A stretch of DNA of 64,000 nucleotides, from the NCBI GenBank assembly GCA_030584185.1, contig CP129495.1, positions 575,608 to 639,607 of the forward strand. The letters run 5' to 3'. The notes under the pieces are model-generated. The model was not told where the DNA came from. It saw nothing but the letters and a program-made list of their open reading frames with translations, and searched no databases. Below, in pieces: positions 1 through 9,271 of the stretch. The DNA comes from Acidimicrobiia bacterium. GTDB taxonomy: Bacteria; Actinomycetota; Acidimicrobiia; Spongiisociales; UBA11373. The position numbers and the translations under genes were made by a program. Numbering within the stretch: position 1 is the first letter of the stretch; every line of letters starts with the position of its first letter.

Positions 1-734
1 CACTGCCGCAGCGGCCGCCGGAACACCGGATGGTCCCCCCGTTCCGAGCGACCGTCGCGGGTGACCTCCTCGTTGGCCAGAACCGTTCCCAAGGCCGGGC
101 ACCAGTTGACGGTGACCTCGTCCAGGTAGGCGAGGCGATGGCCGTCGATGAAGGCCCGTCGCTCATTCTGGTCCAGATCCGACCAGGGACGGTCTCCCGC
201 CTCCCGGCCCCCCGACTCCAGTTCGACGATCAACTCGGCCACGGGGCGAGCCCGGCGCGCCGCGGCGTCGAACCACGAGTCGAACAGACGAAGGAATATC
301 CACTGGGTCCAGCGGTAGTAGTCCGGGTCGATGGTGCTCACCTTGCGGTCCCAGTCGTAGGAGAGGCCGATCGACCTCAGCTGGCGCTCGTAGGTGGCGA
401 TGTTGCGCTCCGTGGTGACCCGTGGATGGATCCCGGTCTCGACGGCGTACTGCTCGGCGGGGAGGCCGAAGGCGTCGAACCCCATCGGATGCAGCACGTT
501 GCAGCCGCGCATCCGCTGGTACCGGGAGTAGATGTCGGTGCCGATGTAACCCACCGGGTGCCCGACGTGGAGGCCCTCGCCCGACGGGTAGGGGAACATG
601 TCGAGCACGTACATCTTGGGGCGTGAGGCGTCGAATCCCTCGTCGCCCGGGTTGGAGACCCTGAAGGTGCCCTCGCGCTCCCAGCGCTCCTGCCATTTGG
701 TCTCGATCAGCCGATGGTCGTAGCCGTGTTCCAT
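1..734 (-). CDS. leuS: Leucine--tRNA ligase, N-terminal part (cut by window edge)
   Basis: Charges tRNA-Leu with leucine in the cytoplasm. Only the first 244 codons are present; the gene continues beyond base 1. The reading frame opens with ATG at 734 and begins [19 protein letters not shown], the usual LeuS opening. The class I HIGH-type signature is visible as [13 protein letters not shown] near residues 48-60, followed by [11 protein letters not shown], a strongly conserved LeuS block. The editing domain and KMSKS motif lie outside the window. It lies downstream of the MFS gene on the same strand, about 50 bp away. Family identification is firm. Confidence 0.95.
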   Translation of the reverse strand, partial: MEHGYDHRLIETKWQERWEREGTFRVSNPGDEGFDASRPKMYVLDMFPYPSGEGLHVGHPVGYIGTDIYSRYQRMRGCNVLHPMGFDAFGLPAEQYAVETGIHPRVTTERNIATYERQLRSIGLSYDWDRKVSTIDPDYYRWTQWIFLRLFDSWFDAAARRARPVAELIVELESGGREAGDRPWSDLDQNERRAFIDGHRLAYLDEVTVNWCPALGTVLANEEVTRDGRSERGDHPVFRRPLRQ

Positions 735-784
735 TGGGACACCGGAGGATAGGAGGGGTGCCGGCAGGCGGCGCCACCCCGGCG

Positions 785-2032
785 TCAGTGCGTGGCAGCG
801 GATTCGGGCGTGTCGGTTCCGAACAAGGCGAAGCCGATGGTCCCCACCACACCGAAGCCGGCTGCGGTGAGCAGGTTGGCCTCCGGGGAGATGCTCCAGA
901 GGAGGGCGCCGAGGAGTGCGGCAAAGGTCACCACCAGGTCGCGCACCAGGTAGTAGGCGCCGAAGGCGGCACTCCTGGCATCTTCGGGGGCGAGGTCCAT
1001 GATGAGCGACTTTCGGGTCGGCTCCCCGAACTCCTTGAGCCCGCGCACCACGAAGGCGAGCACCAGCCACGAGAAGTCGCGACTGACGAGCAGCACCAGC
1101 GGGAAGGCGGTGAAGAAGGCGAACGTGGCCAGGACGAACGGCTTCTTGGCGGCGCGATCGGCCAACGCCGCCACCGGCACGTAGACGACCATTGCGGTCG
1201 CCATCTCGATGGCGGTGAGCAGGCCGAACGCCGATGCCGACACCGGCGACGGAATGGTCTTCATCGCCCAGACGACGACGAAGGCGTAGGGGATCTGCTC
1301 ACAGAACCGGATGGCGATGTCGGCGGCGAGCAGGCGGCGCATCGGTCCGCTCATCCTGCGCAGCACGGCCCGCAGCCGGGGCGGAGGGATCGGGCGTTCC
1401 ACCCGACCCTCACGATCCGGGATCAGGCGCTGCTGCACGAGCAGCGCCACTCCGGCGAGGACGAAGGCGACGACGAAGGCCAGCCGCACGCCGTCGCGCT
1501 CCCCCCAGACACCGATGAACACTCCGCCGACGACCGGGCCGATCGCCATGGGAACCCGGCGCACCAGGGAGTGCATGGTCACCCCCATGGTCCGCTTGCC
1601 CTCAGGCAGCACCCGGTAGATCACGCCGATCGTGGCCGGCATCGACACGGCCGACCAGGAGATGAACAGGACCGCACCGAGCATCACCGCCTGCCACGCC
1701 GGGACCAGGATCACGATGGCGTAACCGCACATGGCGACCAGGTCGAAGAAGATCAGAGCACGCTTCTCTCCGATGCGCTCGGCCAGATACCCGCCCGGGT
1801 AGGAGTAGAGGGCGGAGAGCAGGTTGTCCATCGCCTGGAGAAGCCCGATGAGGAGCGTGCCTCCACCGAGGGCGAGCAGATAGATGGGCAGGAACCGTTC
1901 CGCCATTCGCTCGCCGAGGCCGACCAGCACCACCATGGAGAGGACGCCGACCGTGGCGCGCTGCAAGCCGAGGAAGCCGAGCAGGCGACGGAGCCGGGGC
2001 GGCCTCACCGGCGGGTGGTGATCATCGGGCAC
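785..2032 (-). CDS. Major facilitator superfamily transporter
   Basis: A 415-aa polytopic membrane protein with about a dozen hydrophobic segments and the 12-helix MFS layout. The loop between helices 2 and 3 carries [15 protein letters not shown], resembling the MFS motif A pattern (GxLaDrxGrkr), and a second similar loop, [12 protein letters not shown], lies in the C-terminal half. The substrate cannot be read from sequence; the family includes drug and metabolite exporters. It lies between the left attachment repeat of the integrative element and leuS, so it is backbone chromosome. The start at 2032 gives a basic N-terminus before the first membrane segment. Confidence 0.8.
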   Translation of the reverse strand: MPDDHHPPVRPPRLRRLLGFLGLQRATVGVLSMVVLVGLGERMAERFLPIYLLALGGGTLLIGLLQAMDNLLSALYSYPGGYLAERIGEKRALIFFDLVAMCGYAIVILVPAWQAVMLGAVLFISWSAVSMPATIGVIYRVLPEGKRTMGVTMHSLVRRVPMAIGPVVGGVFIGVWGERDGVRLAFVVAFVLAGVALLVQQRLIPDREGRVERPIPPPRLRAVLRRMSGPMRRLLAADIAIRFCEQIPYAFVVVWAMKTIPSPVSASAFGLLTAIEMATAMVVYVPVAALADRAAKKPFVLATFAFFTAFPLVLLVSRDFSWLVLAFVVRGLKEFGEPTRKSLIMDLAPEDARSAAFGAYYLVRDLVVTFAALLGALLWSISPEANLLTAAGFGVVGTIGFALFGTDTPESAATH

Positions 2033-2160
2033 CGGTCAGGCCCCCGACCGATGCCCCGCGACCCCCGCGCAAAGGGACATCCACGGGCGGCTGGACCTGA
2101 GGGGATTCGAACCGTCTTCCACGCCGCACACGCTACGCCGCCGACCGACCCCCATCCTCG

Positions 2161-2261
2161 CTCTTTCGAGTGAACCCGGGCAAGAAGAACAGCATCCCCT
2201 CGCGAAACGCAGTGAGCCCGCCGAAAAGGCGGGCTCACCAGTGGAGCTGAGGGGATTCGAA
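2161..2261. repeat. Left copy of the 101-bp direct repeat flanking the integrative element (attL side)
   Basis: Aligned base by base with 21276-21376 it differs at only three positions over 101 bp. Weaker, gapped similarity continues leftward to about 2098. The right-hand 20 bases (2242-2261) duplicate the 3' end of tRNA-Ala(GGC), from the T-loop TTCGAA to the discriminator base. Similarity stops abruptly after TTCGAA at 2261, which is the expected limit of the recombination core. In tRNA orientation this copy would be the original chromosomal sequence downstream of the tRNA, displaced by the insertion. Confidence 0.85.
2212..2238 (-). terminator. Hairpin inside left repeat, terminator-like
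   Basis: A perfect 11-bp stem with a GAAAA loop (plus strand). It is the displaced twin of the hairpin at 21327-21353. The stem carries a T-A pair (2213/2237) where the right copy has C-G, so pairing is preserved despite divergence. There is no strong U-tract, as is common for actinobacterial terminators. It probably once ended tRNA-Ala transcription. Confidence 0.6.
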
Positions 2262-2534
2262 AGGCCTTCTGTCACCTGACCAGAACCGTGCACCTCGACC
2301 CCCAGCGGCGACCACGGTACGAAGCGTCGGGGGGAGGCGCGACCGCAACCTTGGAGACGAGGTCCGATCCCGGGTAGGGAGCGGACCGAGTGGAGCGACA
2401 CCGTTGGTGGGCCTAACAGGACAGAACGCGAACCGTGGCAACGGCGCGATGTCAGGGATTCTCGAGCTTCTGGATTCCCGCCGAGAGGCTTGGGAGCACC
2501 CGGCGTGACTGCTCTTTGGGGTGATCCCGCGCCC
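2262..2534. other. Left terminus of the integrative element, no gene seen
   Basis: About 270 bases lie between the left repeat and the stop codon of the GajB-like gene. The only open frame running across it, on the minus strand, also reads through the repeat and the tRNA fragment and has no recognisable protein character. I see no convincing gene here. The segment is probably the left att arm plus the 3' untranslated region of the defence operon. Confidence 0.5.
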
Positions 2535-4238
2535 TTAGCCCTCGAACTCGACACCCCCGGCCTCTAGGACCCGCACGACCTGAGCGCTATGACGCGACGG
2601 CACAGCGATCCCAAGGAGGTCTTGTGCTCGCGATGCACCCACGTAGAGGACTCGCCGAGGTTCGCTGGGAAAGTCGTGTTCCCAGTCGTCGAGGACCGTG
2701 TTGCCTTTGTCATCGGCTCTGAGGGTCTTCGGGATCACGAGCAGGACCGCCCTGTACTCGTGGCCCTTGGCTGAGTGGATAGTCGATGCTCGCAGTCCGA
2801 GTGCGGTGGTTGCGCGCCGATTCGCAATGGGCTTCCAACTCTTCTCGGTCGGCATCCTGGCCGTGCGCACGACAAGGCCGTTCGGCCACGCGACTGACCC
2901 AAGCCGAGCCTTCAGAGCATCTGTAAAACCCCGCCGGCCCGCTTGGCGCGGTTCCGGCATCGTCCTGGCTAGATGTGCCACCGTCCGTCGGAGCCAGAAC
3001 TCGTTGATTCCGGTTTCATCAAGTAGGGCTGCGATGTCAGTCTGTTCAGCAACCCCTAGGTGGTAGAGCACTCCCCGGGTCAACATGGACTGAGCCCTCC
3101 TGCGCTCTATCGCCGACGCGGTGGCGTCGGTGAGCGTTCCGATAGCGTGGGCGACCAGGACAACTTGATCACTGCCCGTCGGTTCGGTGATGGTGCGGCC
3201 ACCGACCCTCTCCGCATCTGAAGCCTTGTGCGCGAGAACCATGGCATCCTGGACCGAGACGTCACACGCTTCGAGAAGTCCAAGGAACTGCTCTCGGATC
3301 GCCTCAGGATCGTCGCCGGTAATCAGATGGATCGGGTGGTCGGTGCCCTCATTGAGCCCGGCTTCGGGCGTCCTCTTGTGTCTTAGTGAAGTGTTGACCG
3401 CGCTGATATTCGGAGTCGCTCGGCGGTTCTCCATCATGGGATCCAGCCCGGTGAGGGTGCGGGTGAGCTGCGCGACTTCATCAGGCACGGCGTTCCGGAA
3501 CTCGTACACCGCCTGGTCCATATCAGCAACCAGCACCAGAGCAATCCCAGCTTCCTGGCAGAGCTTGAGAATCGCGAGTTCCTCAGGGCCGCAGTCCTGC
3601 ATCTCGTCGACGATTACCTCGGCGAATCGGCCCCGTAGACGCGAAGCAACTCGCTCCCGTCCATCGTCCGTCGACAGCAGCCATTGGGCAATGGACCTTG
3701 CGGCCGAACAGCTGAGGATGTCCGATTTGACCAGCCGCTGCCACCGGCGAGCCGCTTCGGCTCGAAGCTCCTGGCCCCGTCGGTCGACAAGATCGCGGTG
3801 ACCCGATCGTGATCTGTCTGAAAGGGATTCCGAGCGGATCGCACAGGCACCACGGTGCTGGACATCGAACCACTCCAGCGGGAACCCATACTTGCTGTCC
3901 ACGCGGCCCCGCAGTCGGATCTCGGTTCCAGGGATCTGCCCCCAGTGGTCGATGTAGCGGATCTTCCTGCCCCTCGCGCCGAAGTAGGGAGTGGTGATGA
4001 AGCGGTGAATGAAGCTATCGAAGGTCCCGACGAAGTGGGGCGCTCGAAGGAGGTCGCTCCTGGCACCACAGCGGCTTATGGCTTCCTCGACTGCCGACCT
4101 CGAGAATGATAAAAGGGCCACACCACGCCGGGTTTGACGGGCGACTTGGTCGATGTAGCGACCGACTACCTGGTGGGTCTTGCCAGCGCCGGGACAGGCT
4201 GACAGGTACGAGTTGGTCGCAGCGTCACGAAGCTTCAT
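2535..4238 (-). CDS. gajB: GajB-like UvrD/PcrA-family helicase (Gabija defence)
   Basis: A 567-aa superfamily 1 helicase-like protein. Motifs in order: Walker A PGAGKT at residues 16-21, motif II DEMQD at 211-215, motif III ADMDQAVYEFRNA at 238-250, motif V TIHSAKGHEYRAVLL at about 486-500 and motif VI RRVLYVGASRA at 528-538. The ATG at 4238 places Walker A right at the N-terminus, as in UvrD proteins. The open frame extends upstream, but that part overlaps the preceding gene in another frame. The start overlaps the 3' end of the GajA-like gene by 14 bases, so translation is probably coupled. Known Gabija GajB acts with the GajA nuclease; the pairing here is the main reason for the call. It is somewhat longer than the reference GajB (about 490 aa). 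Confidence 0.82.
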   Translation of the reverse strand: MKLRDAATNSYLSACPGAGKTHQVVGRYIDQVARQTRRGVALLSFSRSAVEEAISRCGARSDLLRAPHFVGTFDSFIHRFITTPYFGARGRKIRYIDHWGQIPGTEIRLRGRVDSKYGFPLEWFDVQHRGACAIRSESLSDRSRSGHRDLVDRRGQELRAEAARRWQRLVKSDILSCSAARSIAQWLLSTDDGRERVASRLRGRFAEVIVDEMQDCGPEELAILKLCQEAGIALVLVADMDQAVYEFRNAVPDEVAQLTRTLTGLDPMMENRRATPNISAVNTSLRHKRTPEAGLNEGTDHPIHLITGDDPEAIREQFLGLLEACDVSVQDAMVLAHKASDAERVGGRTITEPTGSDQVVLVAHAIGTLTDATASAIERRRAQSMLTRGVLYHLGVAEQTDIAALLDETGINEFWLRRTVAHLARTMPEPRQAGRRGFTDALKARLGSVAWPNGLVVRTARMPTEKSWKPIANRRATTALGLRASTIHSAKGHEYRAVLLVIPKTLRADDKGNTVLDDWEHDFPSEPRRVLYVGASRAQDLLGIAVPSRHSAQVVRVLEAGGVEFEG

Positions 4239-6159
4239 CCGAGCGTTCGACCTCCTGGATGTGACTCTCAGCGGGCTGACATGCTGCCTGGATGGCGTCG
4301 TCGATGTGAGAAGGCACAACGAACCCTGCTGCAGGGTCGCCGACTGCCTGGGCAATCGACTGAGCGAGTTGCCCCTTGCCAACCCTGAGTCGGCCACGCC
4401 GCAGCGCGACATAGAGGTGATCGGCGGCGTCCGAGTCGTTGTCGGACTCAAGTGTGTCATCCCACCGGTCACCGGATCTCGGGTGTTGCTCCAGGTAGGC
4501 CTGCTTGACGATGTCGCGGTTTCCGGCATCAACCAGGTCCGCTTCCAATGTGAGACGGCCCACGTGAACCGAGAGCCGATCCCCGGACCCAAGTTCGTCG
4601 GCTAGTCGCACCAGCTGGCGAGCCCTCATCCGCGCTTTGCCGATGCGATTATCTGAACGGAGCTTCGGGTCGGCGTCGGTCACGATCGCGACGTATTCGG
4701 CGAGTCGAACTCCGTTGTTCACTCCGAGCAGCAAATGAACATAGGGAGCGAAGTCGACGCTGCCAATGTTGATCAGAGTTACGCCGCGCCAACGCTCACG
4801 CCACATCTCGTCGCCTAACACCCTTCTGGCGAACTCAGGCATCAGCAAGGCTTCAGAGATCCCCTCGACCAGTACGAACCGGCGTCCGAACAGCAGCTCC
4901 GCTCGGGTCACATCGAGGTAGCGGTCGATCTTTCGAATATCGTCGTCGGCCAGAGCAAGCGACGTCAGTGCAAGGACAACGGTGCAGGCATACCGACGAA
5001 CAGGATTCGCCTCGCTGGCCGGATCGTCCCCTGGTGTGGATTCGGCTTGCTGATCCGTGCCGGACTCTGATTCGCTTCGTTCGTCGTCGCTGCCGAGCGT
5101 TGTCTGCTGTTCGATCTGGTCGCTCTTAACCACGACGACACGTTCAATCCCCACCGCACTTGCGATGTTTGGTGAGTGTGTGGTCACTATGACCTGGATT
5201 CGGCCATCTGGCCGATCAGGGTCGTCCTCGTCATTGTGGGAGGCTTCCGCAGCTTCGATCAGGAAGTCGAGCAGCACCCGCTGAAGCTGGGGATGAAGGT
5301 GGGCCTCGGGCTCCTCGACAAGCAAGAGCGTCAGTTCGTTCTCTGCGGCGTGCTGGAGCTCCAGGATCACGCTCGATATGTAGAGCAGATTGGCGTACCC
5401 CAAGCCGGAAGCCGATAGGTCAGAAGGTTCGAGCCCGTGCTCGGCCATCTTGATCCTGAGGTTGCCGACCAGTTGGCGCAAGTTCTGATCGGCAGCGCGG
5501 ATACCGAGGGCGTGCTCTCTGGCTGGCCGTGTCAACGTCTCCATCTGGACTTGCAGGCTGGTCTCAACGTCGCGGATCAACGGATCGCTGGCAATCTCGG
5601 TATGGGCTCTCGTGGCCCGCGCCACGAACTCGCTGCGTTCTGTCTCGTCCTTCAGGTGCTCGATAATGCGCGCCAGTCGACCCCCCTGCGAGGAATCCAG
5701 CTTCCTTTGTGCGTCTCTCAGGGGCTCCACATAGACATGTCGAATCCGCCCTCGAGTATCCGTTTCCGGATCCGGGCTATCGACTGGCCCAGCCATCCGG
5801 GCGATGTCGACACCATTACGCGCACGCTCATCGAGAGTGAACCGAGTCGAATAGATGACCTCCTGTTTCTCTTCATCGATGGCCACCGTGAAGAGTCCAA
5901 CTTGGGTGGGAGTCAGATCGTCGTAGGTACAGCGCAAGCCAACTGGGCTCGAGGGAGACCAGAACGATGGATCGTCGTCCTTCTCGAAGTAGCGCGTGAT
6001 TCGCCCGGAAGACGGGGCTGTAACCAGGCGCAGGGCGTCAATGATGTTCGACTTGCCGGAGTTGTTCTCGCCAACGAGGACTGTCACAGAGGGGTCGAAA
6101 CGCACCTTCGTCTTGGCACACGAGCGAAAGTTCTCAATGGAGATCTCGCTGAGCTTCAC
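4225..6159 (-). CDS. gajA: GajA-like OLD-family ATPase/TOPRIM endonuclease (Gabija defence)
   Basis: A 644-aa protein. The N-terminal ABC-type ATPase has Walker A GENNSGKS (30-37), a signature-like SGLGYAN (251-257), Walker B LLLVEEPEAHLHP (278-290) and the H-loop TTHSP (326-330). An acidic linker spans about 350-385. The C-terminal TOPRIM nuclease has FVLVEG (catalytic Glu432) and VTDADPK (Asp495/Asp497). Class 2 OLD proteins with this layout, encoded next to a UvrD-like helicase, are GajA. The GTG start at 6159 gives VKLSEISIENFRS, the usual OLD opening, and leaves 31 bases after the hsdR stop. The upstream open frame lies inside hsdR and was discarded. Confidence 0.85.
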   Translation of the reverse strand: MKLSEISIENFRSCAKTKVRFDPSVTVLVGENNSGKSNIIDALRLVTAPSSGRITRYFEKDDDPSFWSPSSPVGLRCTYDDLTPTQVGLFTVAIDEEKQEVIYSTRFTLDERARNGVDIARMAGPVDSPDPETDTRGRIRHVYVEPLRDAQRKLDSSQGGRLARIIEHLKDETERSEFVARATRAHTEIASDPLIRDVETSLQVQMETLTRPAREHALGIRAADQNLRQLVGNLRIKMAEHGLEPSDLSASGLGYANLLYISSVILELQHAAENELTLLLVEEPEAHLHPQLQRVLLDFLIEAAEASHNDEDDPDRPDGRIQVIVTTHSPNIASAVGIERVVVVKSDQIEQQTTLGSDDERSESESGTDQQAESTPGDDPASEANPVRRYACTVVLALTSLALADDDIRKIDRYLDVTRAELLFGRRFVLVEGISEALLMPEFARRVLGDEMWRERWRGVTLINIGSVDFAPYVHLLLGVNNGVRLAEYVAIVTDADPKLRSDNRIGKARMRARQLVRLADELGSGDRLSVHVGRLTLEADLVDAGNRDIVKQAYLEQHPRSGDRWDDTLESDNDSDAADHLYVALRRGRLRVGKGQLAQSIAQAVGDPAAGFVVPSHIDDAIQAACQPAESHIQEVERSDEAS

Positions 6160-6190
6160 GGCAGCACCCTCTGCTCTGTCACGTAACGCG

Positions 6191-9100
6191 TCACGCTGCC
6201 TCCAAGGCGAACAGCTCGGCCTGTTCGAGGACGAGTTCGATGGCTCGTTCCTCCTTGTCTGGTGGGTAGTCGTACTTGGCGAGAAGGCGTCTGACCTTGG
6301 CGCGCATCGCGGCCTTGACCGATTCCTTGAGGTTCCAGTCGATGCTGGCGCTCTCCCGGACGGTGTCGACGAGGTCGTGGGCGATCGCCTTGAGTACATC
6401 GTCACCGAGTTCGAGGACTGCGGAATCGTTCTGAACGACCGCGTCGTAGAAGGCGACCTCGGTCTCGGAGAGTCCGAGTTCGTCCTCGCGGGTGTCCATG
6501 TCTCGCATCTCTTTGGCGAGCTTGACCAGCTCGGCGATGATCTCGGCGGTCGTCAGCGCCCGGTTCTGATACCGATTGATGGCACCTTCGAGGAGTTCGG
6601 AGAATCGGCGCGACTGGACCAGGTTGGTGCGTCGAAGAGTTCGGATTCGATCCTCCAGGAGGCGTCTCAGTAGCTCCGCCTGCAGGTTCGGCTTGTCGGA
6701 CTGGCCGAGCTTGTCGAGGAACTCGTCGGAGAGAATCGACAGCTCGGGCTTCTCGATACCGGCTTCGGCATAGATGTCGACGATGCCTTCACCGGCAACC
6801 GCCTCGGAGACGAGTTGCGCGATGGCGGTGTCTACTTCCTCCGTGCCTCCTCGGCCCGCCTTGTCGGGCGTGCCCTGCTTCTCCAGCTTGATGATGTAGC
6901 CGCGGATGTCTGTGAAGAACTTGACGTCGTCCCGGATCTCGAGTGCCTCGTCACGTGCGCCAGCCAATGCGAACGCCTTCGCAAGGGCGAGGGTCTGGTC
7001 GAGGAAGCGGGTCTTGCGATCGGCGTCGGCGAGTACGAAGTCGACACCCTTTTGGAGTTGGGCGACCCGTTCGACAGGAGTCAGTGACGGATCAGAGGAC
7101 CAGTCGAGTTCATGCAGGATTCCACGAACGATGTCGTGCTTCTCCAACATGACCTCGACAACCTGTTCGATCGGCACTCCTGCCTGGTCGCCATCTGACG
7201 GCGAGTAGTCGGCAAGTGCCTCCCGCAGGTTCTGGGCGACGCCGATGTAGTCGACGATCAGGCCTCCAGGCTTGTCGCGGAAGGTCCGGTTGACTCGGGC
7301 AATCGCCTGCATCAGGCCGTGTCCCTGCATCGGCTTGTCCACGTACATGGTGTGCATCGAAGGTGAGTCAAAGCCGGTCAGCCACATGTCGCGGACGATG
7401 ACCATCTCGAGGGGATCGTCCGGGTCTTTGGCGCGAGCCTTGATCTTCCGAAGCGTGTCCTTCGGGTACAGGTGCGGCTGGAACTCGGCAGGATCAGCGG
7501 CCGATCCAGTCATCACCACCTTGATCCGGCCCTTGAGCGGATCATCAGAGTGCCAGTCAGGACGTAGAGCAACAATGTGCTGGTAGAGCTTCACACCGAT
7601 CCGGCGACTCATCGCCACAATGAGAGCCTTGCCGAGGAGGTTCTCGCGACGCTTCTCCCAGTGATCCACGATGTCGGCGGCGATCAAGTCCAACCGCTCG
7701 TCTGCGCCGACGATCGCTTCGAGTCGGGCCCAGCGGCTCTTGGCCCGCTCGGCCTCGGTCATCTCCTGACCTTCGGTGATATGAGCGACCTCTTCGTCGA
7801 TCTGGGAACGCACCTCGTCGGGCAGACTCACCTTGGCGAGTCTCGACTCGTAGTAGAGACGGACTGTCGCGCCATCCTCGACGGCACGGGTGAGGTCGTA
7901 GATGTCGATGTAGTCGCCGAATACCTGCCGGGTGGACTTGTCGGTAGATTCGATCGGGGTGCCGGTGAACCCTATGTAGGTGGCGTTCGGGAGCGCATCT
8001 CGCAGGTGCCGAGCGAAGCCGTCGATGAAGTCGTATTGGCTGCGGTGCGCCTCGTCGGCGATCACCACGACGTTGCGGCGGTCTGTGAGAACGGGATGAA
8101 CGTCTCCACGGGTCTCCGGAGCGAACTTCTGGATCGTCGTGAAGATGATCCCTCCAGAAGCACGATCCAGGAGACGCCTCAAATCGACGCGACTGTCAGC
8201 CTGTTTCGGATGCTCGGGGAGTGTCTTCGCCGGAGCGAACACCTCGCCGAACAACTGATCATCGAGATCGTTGCGGTCAGTGAGCAGCACGAGGGTCGGG
8301 TTGCCCATCTCCTCGGAGCGCATGATCTTCCCTGCGTAACAGAGCATCTCGAAGCTCTTGCCTGAACCCTGCGTGTGCCAGACGACACCCCCTCGTCGAT
8401 CGCCGTCCTGGCCGGATGCTTCAATAGTCGACTCGACTGCTGCGTCGACCGCCCAGTACTGGTGGTACTTGGCGACCCGCTTCACCAGGCCGTCGGGTTC
8501 ATCGGAGTGGACGACGAAGTAGAGCAGTAGATCCAAGAAGCGTTCAGGTTCGAACACCCCGCGGATGAGCACCTCGAGTTGAGGCTTGTCGGAGACAACC
8601 TCTCGTCCATCGATGGTCTTCCACGGCGCGTAGTGCTCGAAGCCAGCCGAGAATGAGCTCATTACAGCTCCGAGACCATCCGACGCAACGCAGACTACGT
8701 TGGGCGTGAAGGCTGAGGGAATGTCGGTGCGATAGGTCTGGATCTGGTTCCAGGCACCCTTCAGAGTGGCGTTCTCATCGCCGGGATTTTTCAGCTCGAT
8801 GAGTCCCAGCGGTAGTCCGTTGACGAACACCACCACATCTGGTCGGCGATTCTTGCCATCCTCGATCACGGTGAACTGATTGACGACCAGCCAGTCATTG
8901 TTGGTGGCATCGTCGAAGTCGATGAGCCAGGCCAACTCGTGGCGAATGCTTCCGTCGTCGTTTCGATACTCGACCGCGACGCCTTTGGTGATCAGCTCAT
9001 GAACCCGGAGGTTCTCGTCCAGCGGGCTCTGAGACTCGGCCCGAAGGACCCGCGCCACGACCTCCTCTGCGGTGCCAGCCGGAAGATCGGGGTTGATGCG

Positions 9101-9271
9101 CGTGATGGCCTTCAGGAGTCGAGCGCGAAGTACCACGTCACGCCACTCCGCCCGTTCCTGCGCTGTACCCCCCGGACCAATGTCGGGGCCGAATAGACGC
9201 TCGTAGCCAAGGGCTGCGAAGTAGTCGAGGCAGGCATCTTCGACAACGCCCTCTGTGACACCGCCACTCAT
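6191..9271 (-). CDS. hsdR: Type I restriction enzyme, restriction/translocation subunit
   Basis: A 1026-aa motor and nuclease subunit that cleaves unmodified DNA after ATP-driven translocation. The N-terminal PD-(D/E)xK nuclease is visible as RPDVVVF (Asp145) and IELKN (Glu159, Lys161). The helicase core follows, with Walker A HTQGSGKS at about 299-306, ADEAH at 405-409 and GFTGTP downstream. The C-terminal third is helical, as expected for HsdM docking. The length is normal for the family and no frameshift is visible. The start overlaps the hsdS stop by four bases. It belongs to the same operon as hsdM, hsdS and the Gabija-like pair. Confidence 0.95.
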   Translation of the reverse strand: MSGGVTEGVVEDACLDYFAALGYERLFGPDIGPGGTAQERAEWRDVVLRARLLKAITRINPDLPAGTAEEVVARVLRAESQSPLDENLRVHELITKGVAVEYRNDDGSIRHELAWLIDFDDATNNDWLVVNQFTVIEDGKNRRPDVVVFVNGLPLGLIELKNPGDENATLKGAWNQIQTYRTDIPSAFTPNVVCVASDGLGAVMSSFSAGFEHYAPWKTIDGREVVSDKPQLEVLIRGVFEPERFLDLLLYFVVHSDEPDGLVKRVAKYHQYWAVDAAVESTIEASGQDGDRRGGVVWHTQGSGKSFEMLCYAGKIMRSEEMGNPTLVLLTDRNDLDDQLFGEVFAPAKTLPEHPKQADSRVDLRRLLDRASGGIIFTTIQKFAPETRGDVHPVLTDRRNVVVIADEAHRSQYDFIDGFARHLRDALPNATYIGFTGTPIESTDKSTRQVFGDYIDIYDLTRAVEDGATVRLYYESRLAKVSLPDEVRSQIDEEVAHITEGQEMTEAERAKSRWARLEAIVGADERLDLIAADIVDHWEKRRENLLGKALIVAMSRRIGVKLYQHIVALRPDWHSDDPLKGRIKVVMTGSAADPAEFQPHLYPKDTLRKIKARAKDPDDPLEMVIVRDMWLTGFDSPSMHTMYVDKPMQGHGLMQAIARVNRTFRDKPGGLIVDYIGVAQNLREALADYSPSDGDQAGVPIEQVVEVMLEKHDIVRGILHELDWSSDPSLTPVERVAQLQKGVDFVLADADRKTRFLDQTLALAKAFALAGARDEALEIRDDVKFFTDIRGYIIKLEKQGTPDKAGRGGTEEVDTAIAQLVSEAVAGEGIVDIYAEAGIEKPELSILSDEFLDKLGQSDKPNLQAELLRRLLEDRIRTLRRTNLVQSRRFSELLEGAINRYQNRALTTAEIIAELVKLAKEMRDMDTREDELGLSETEVAFYDAVVQNDSAVLELGDDVLKAIAHDLVDTVRESASIDWNLKESVKAAMRAKVRRLLAKYDYPPDKEERAIELVLEQAELFALEAA

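Noticed and set aside
734..2173. Long plus-strand open frame opposite the MFS gene
   Set aside because: It is His/Arg/Glu-rich, antisense to a convincing transporter, and has no ribosome-binding site or domain; it is a high-GC shadow. The same applies to the many long frames opposite valS, mrdA, rne and hsdR.
2036..2554. Minus-strand open frame across the left repeat
   Set aside because: It reads through a tRNA fragment, a terminator hairpin and non-coding element DNA and has no protein character.
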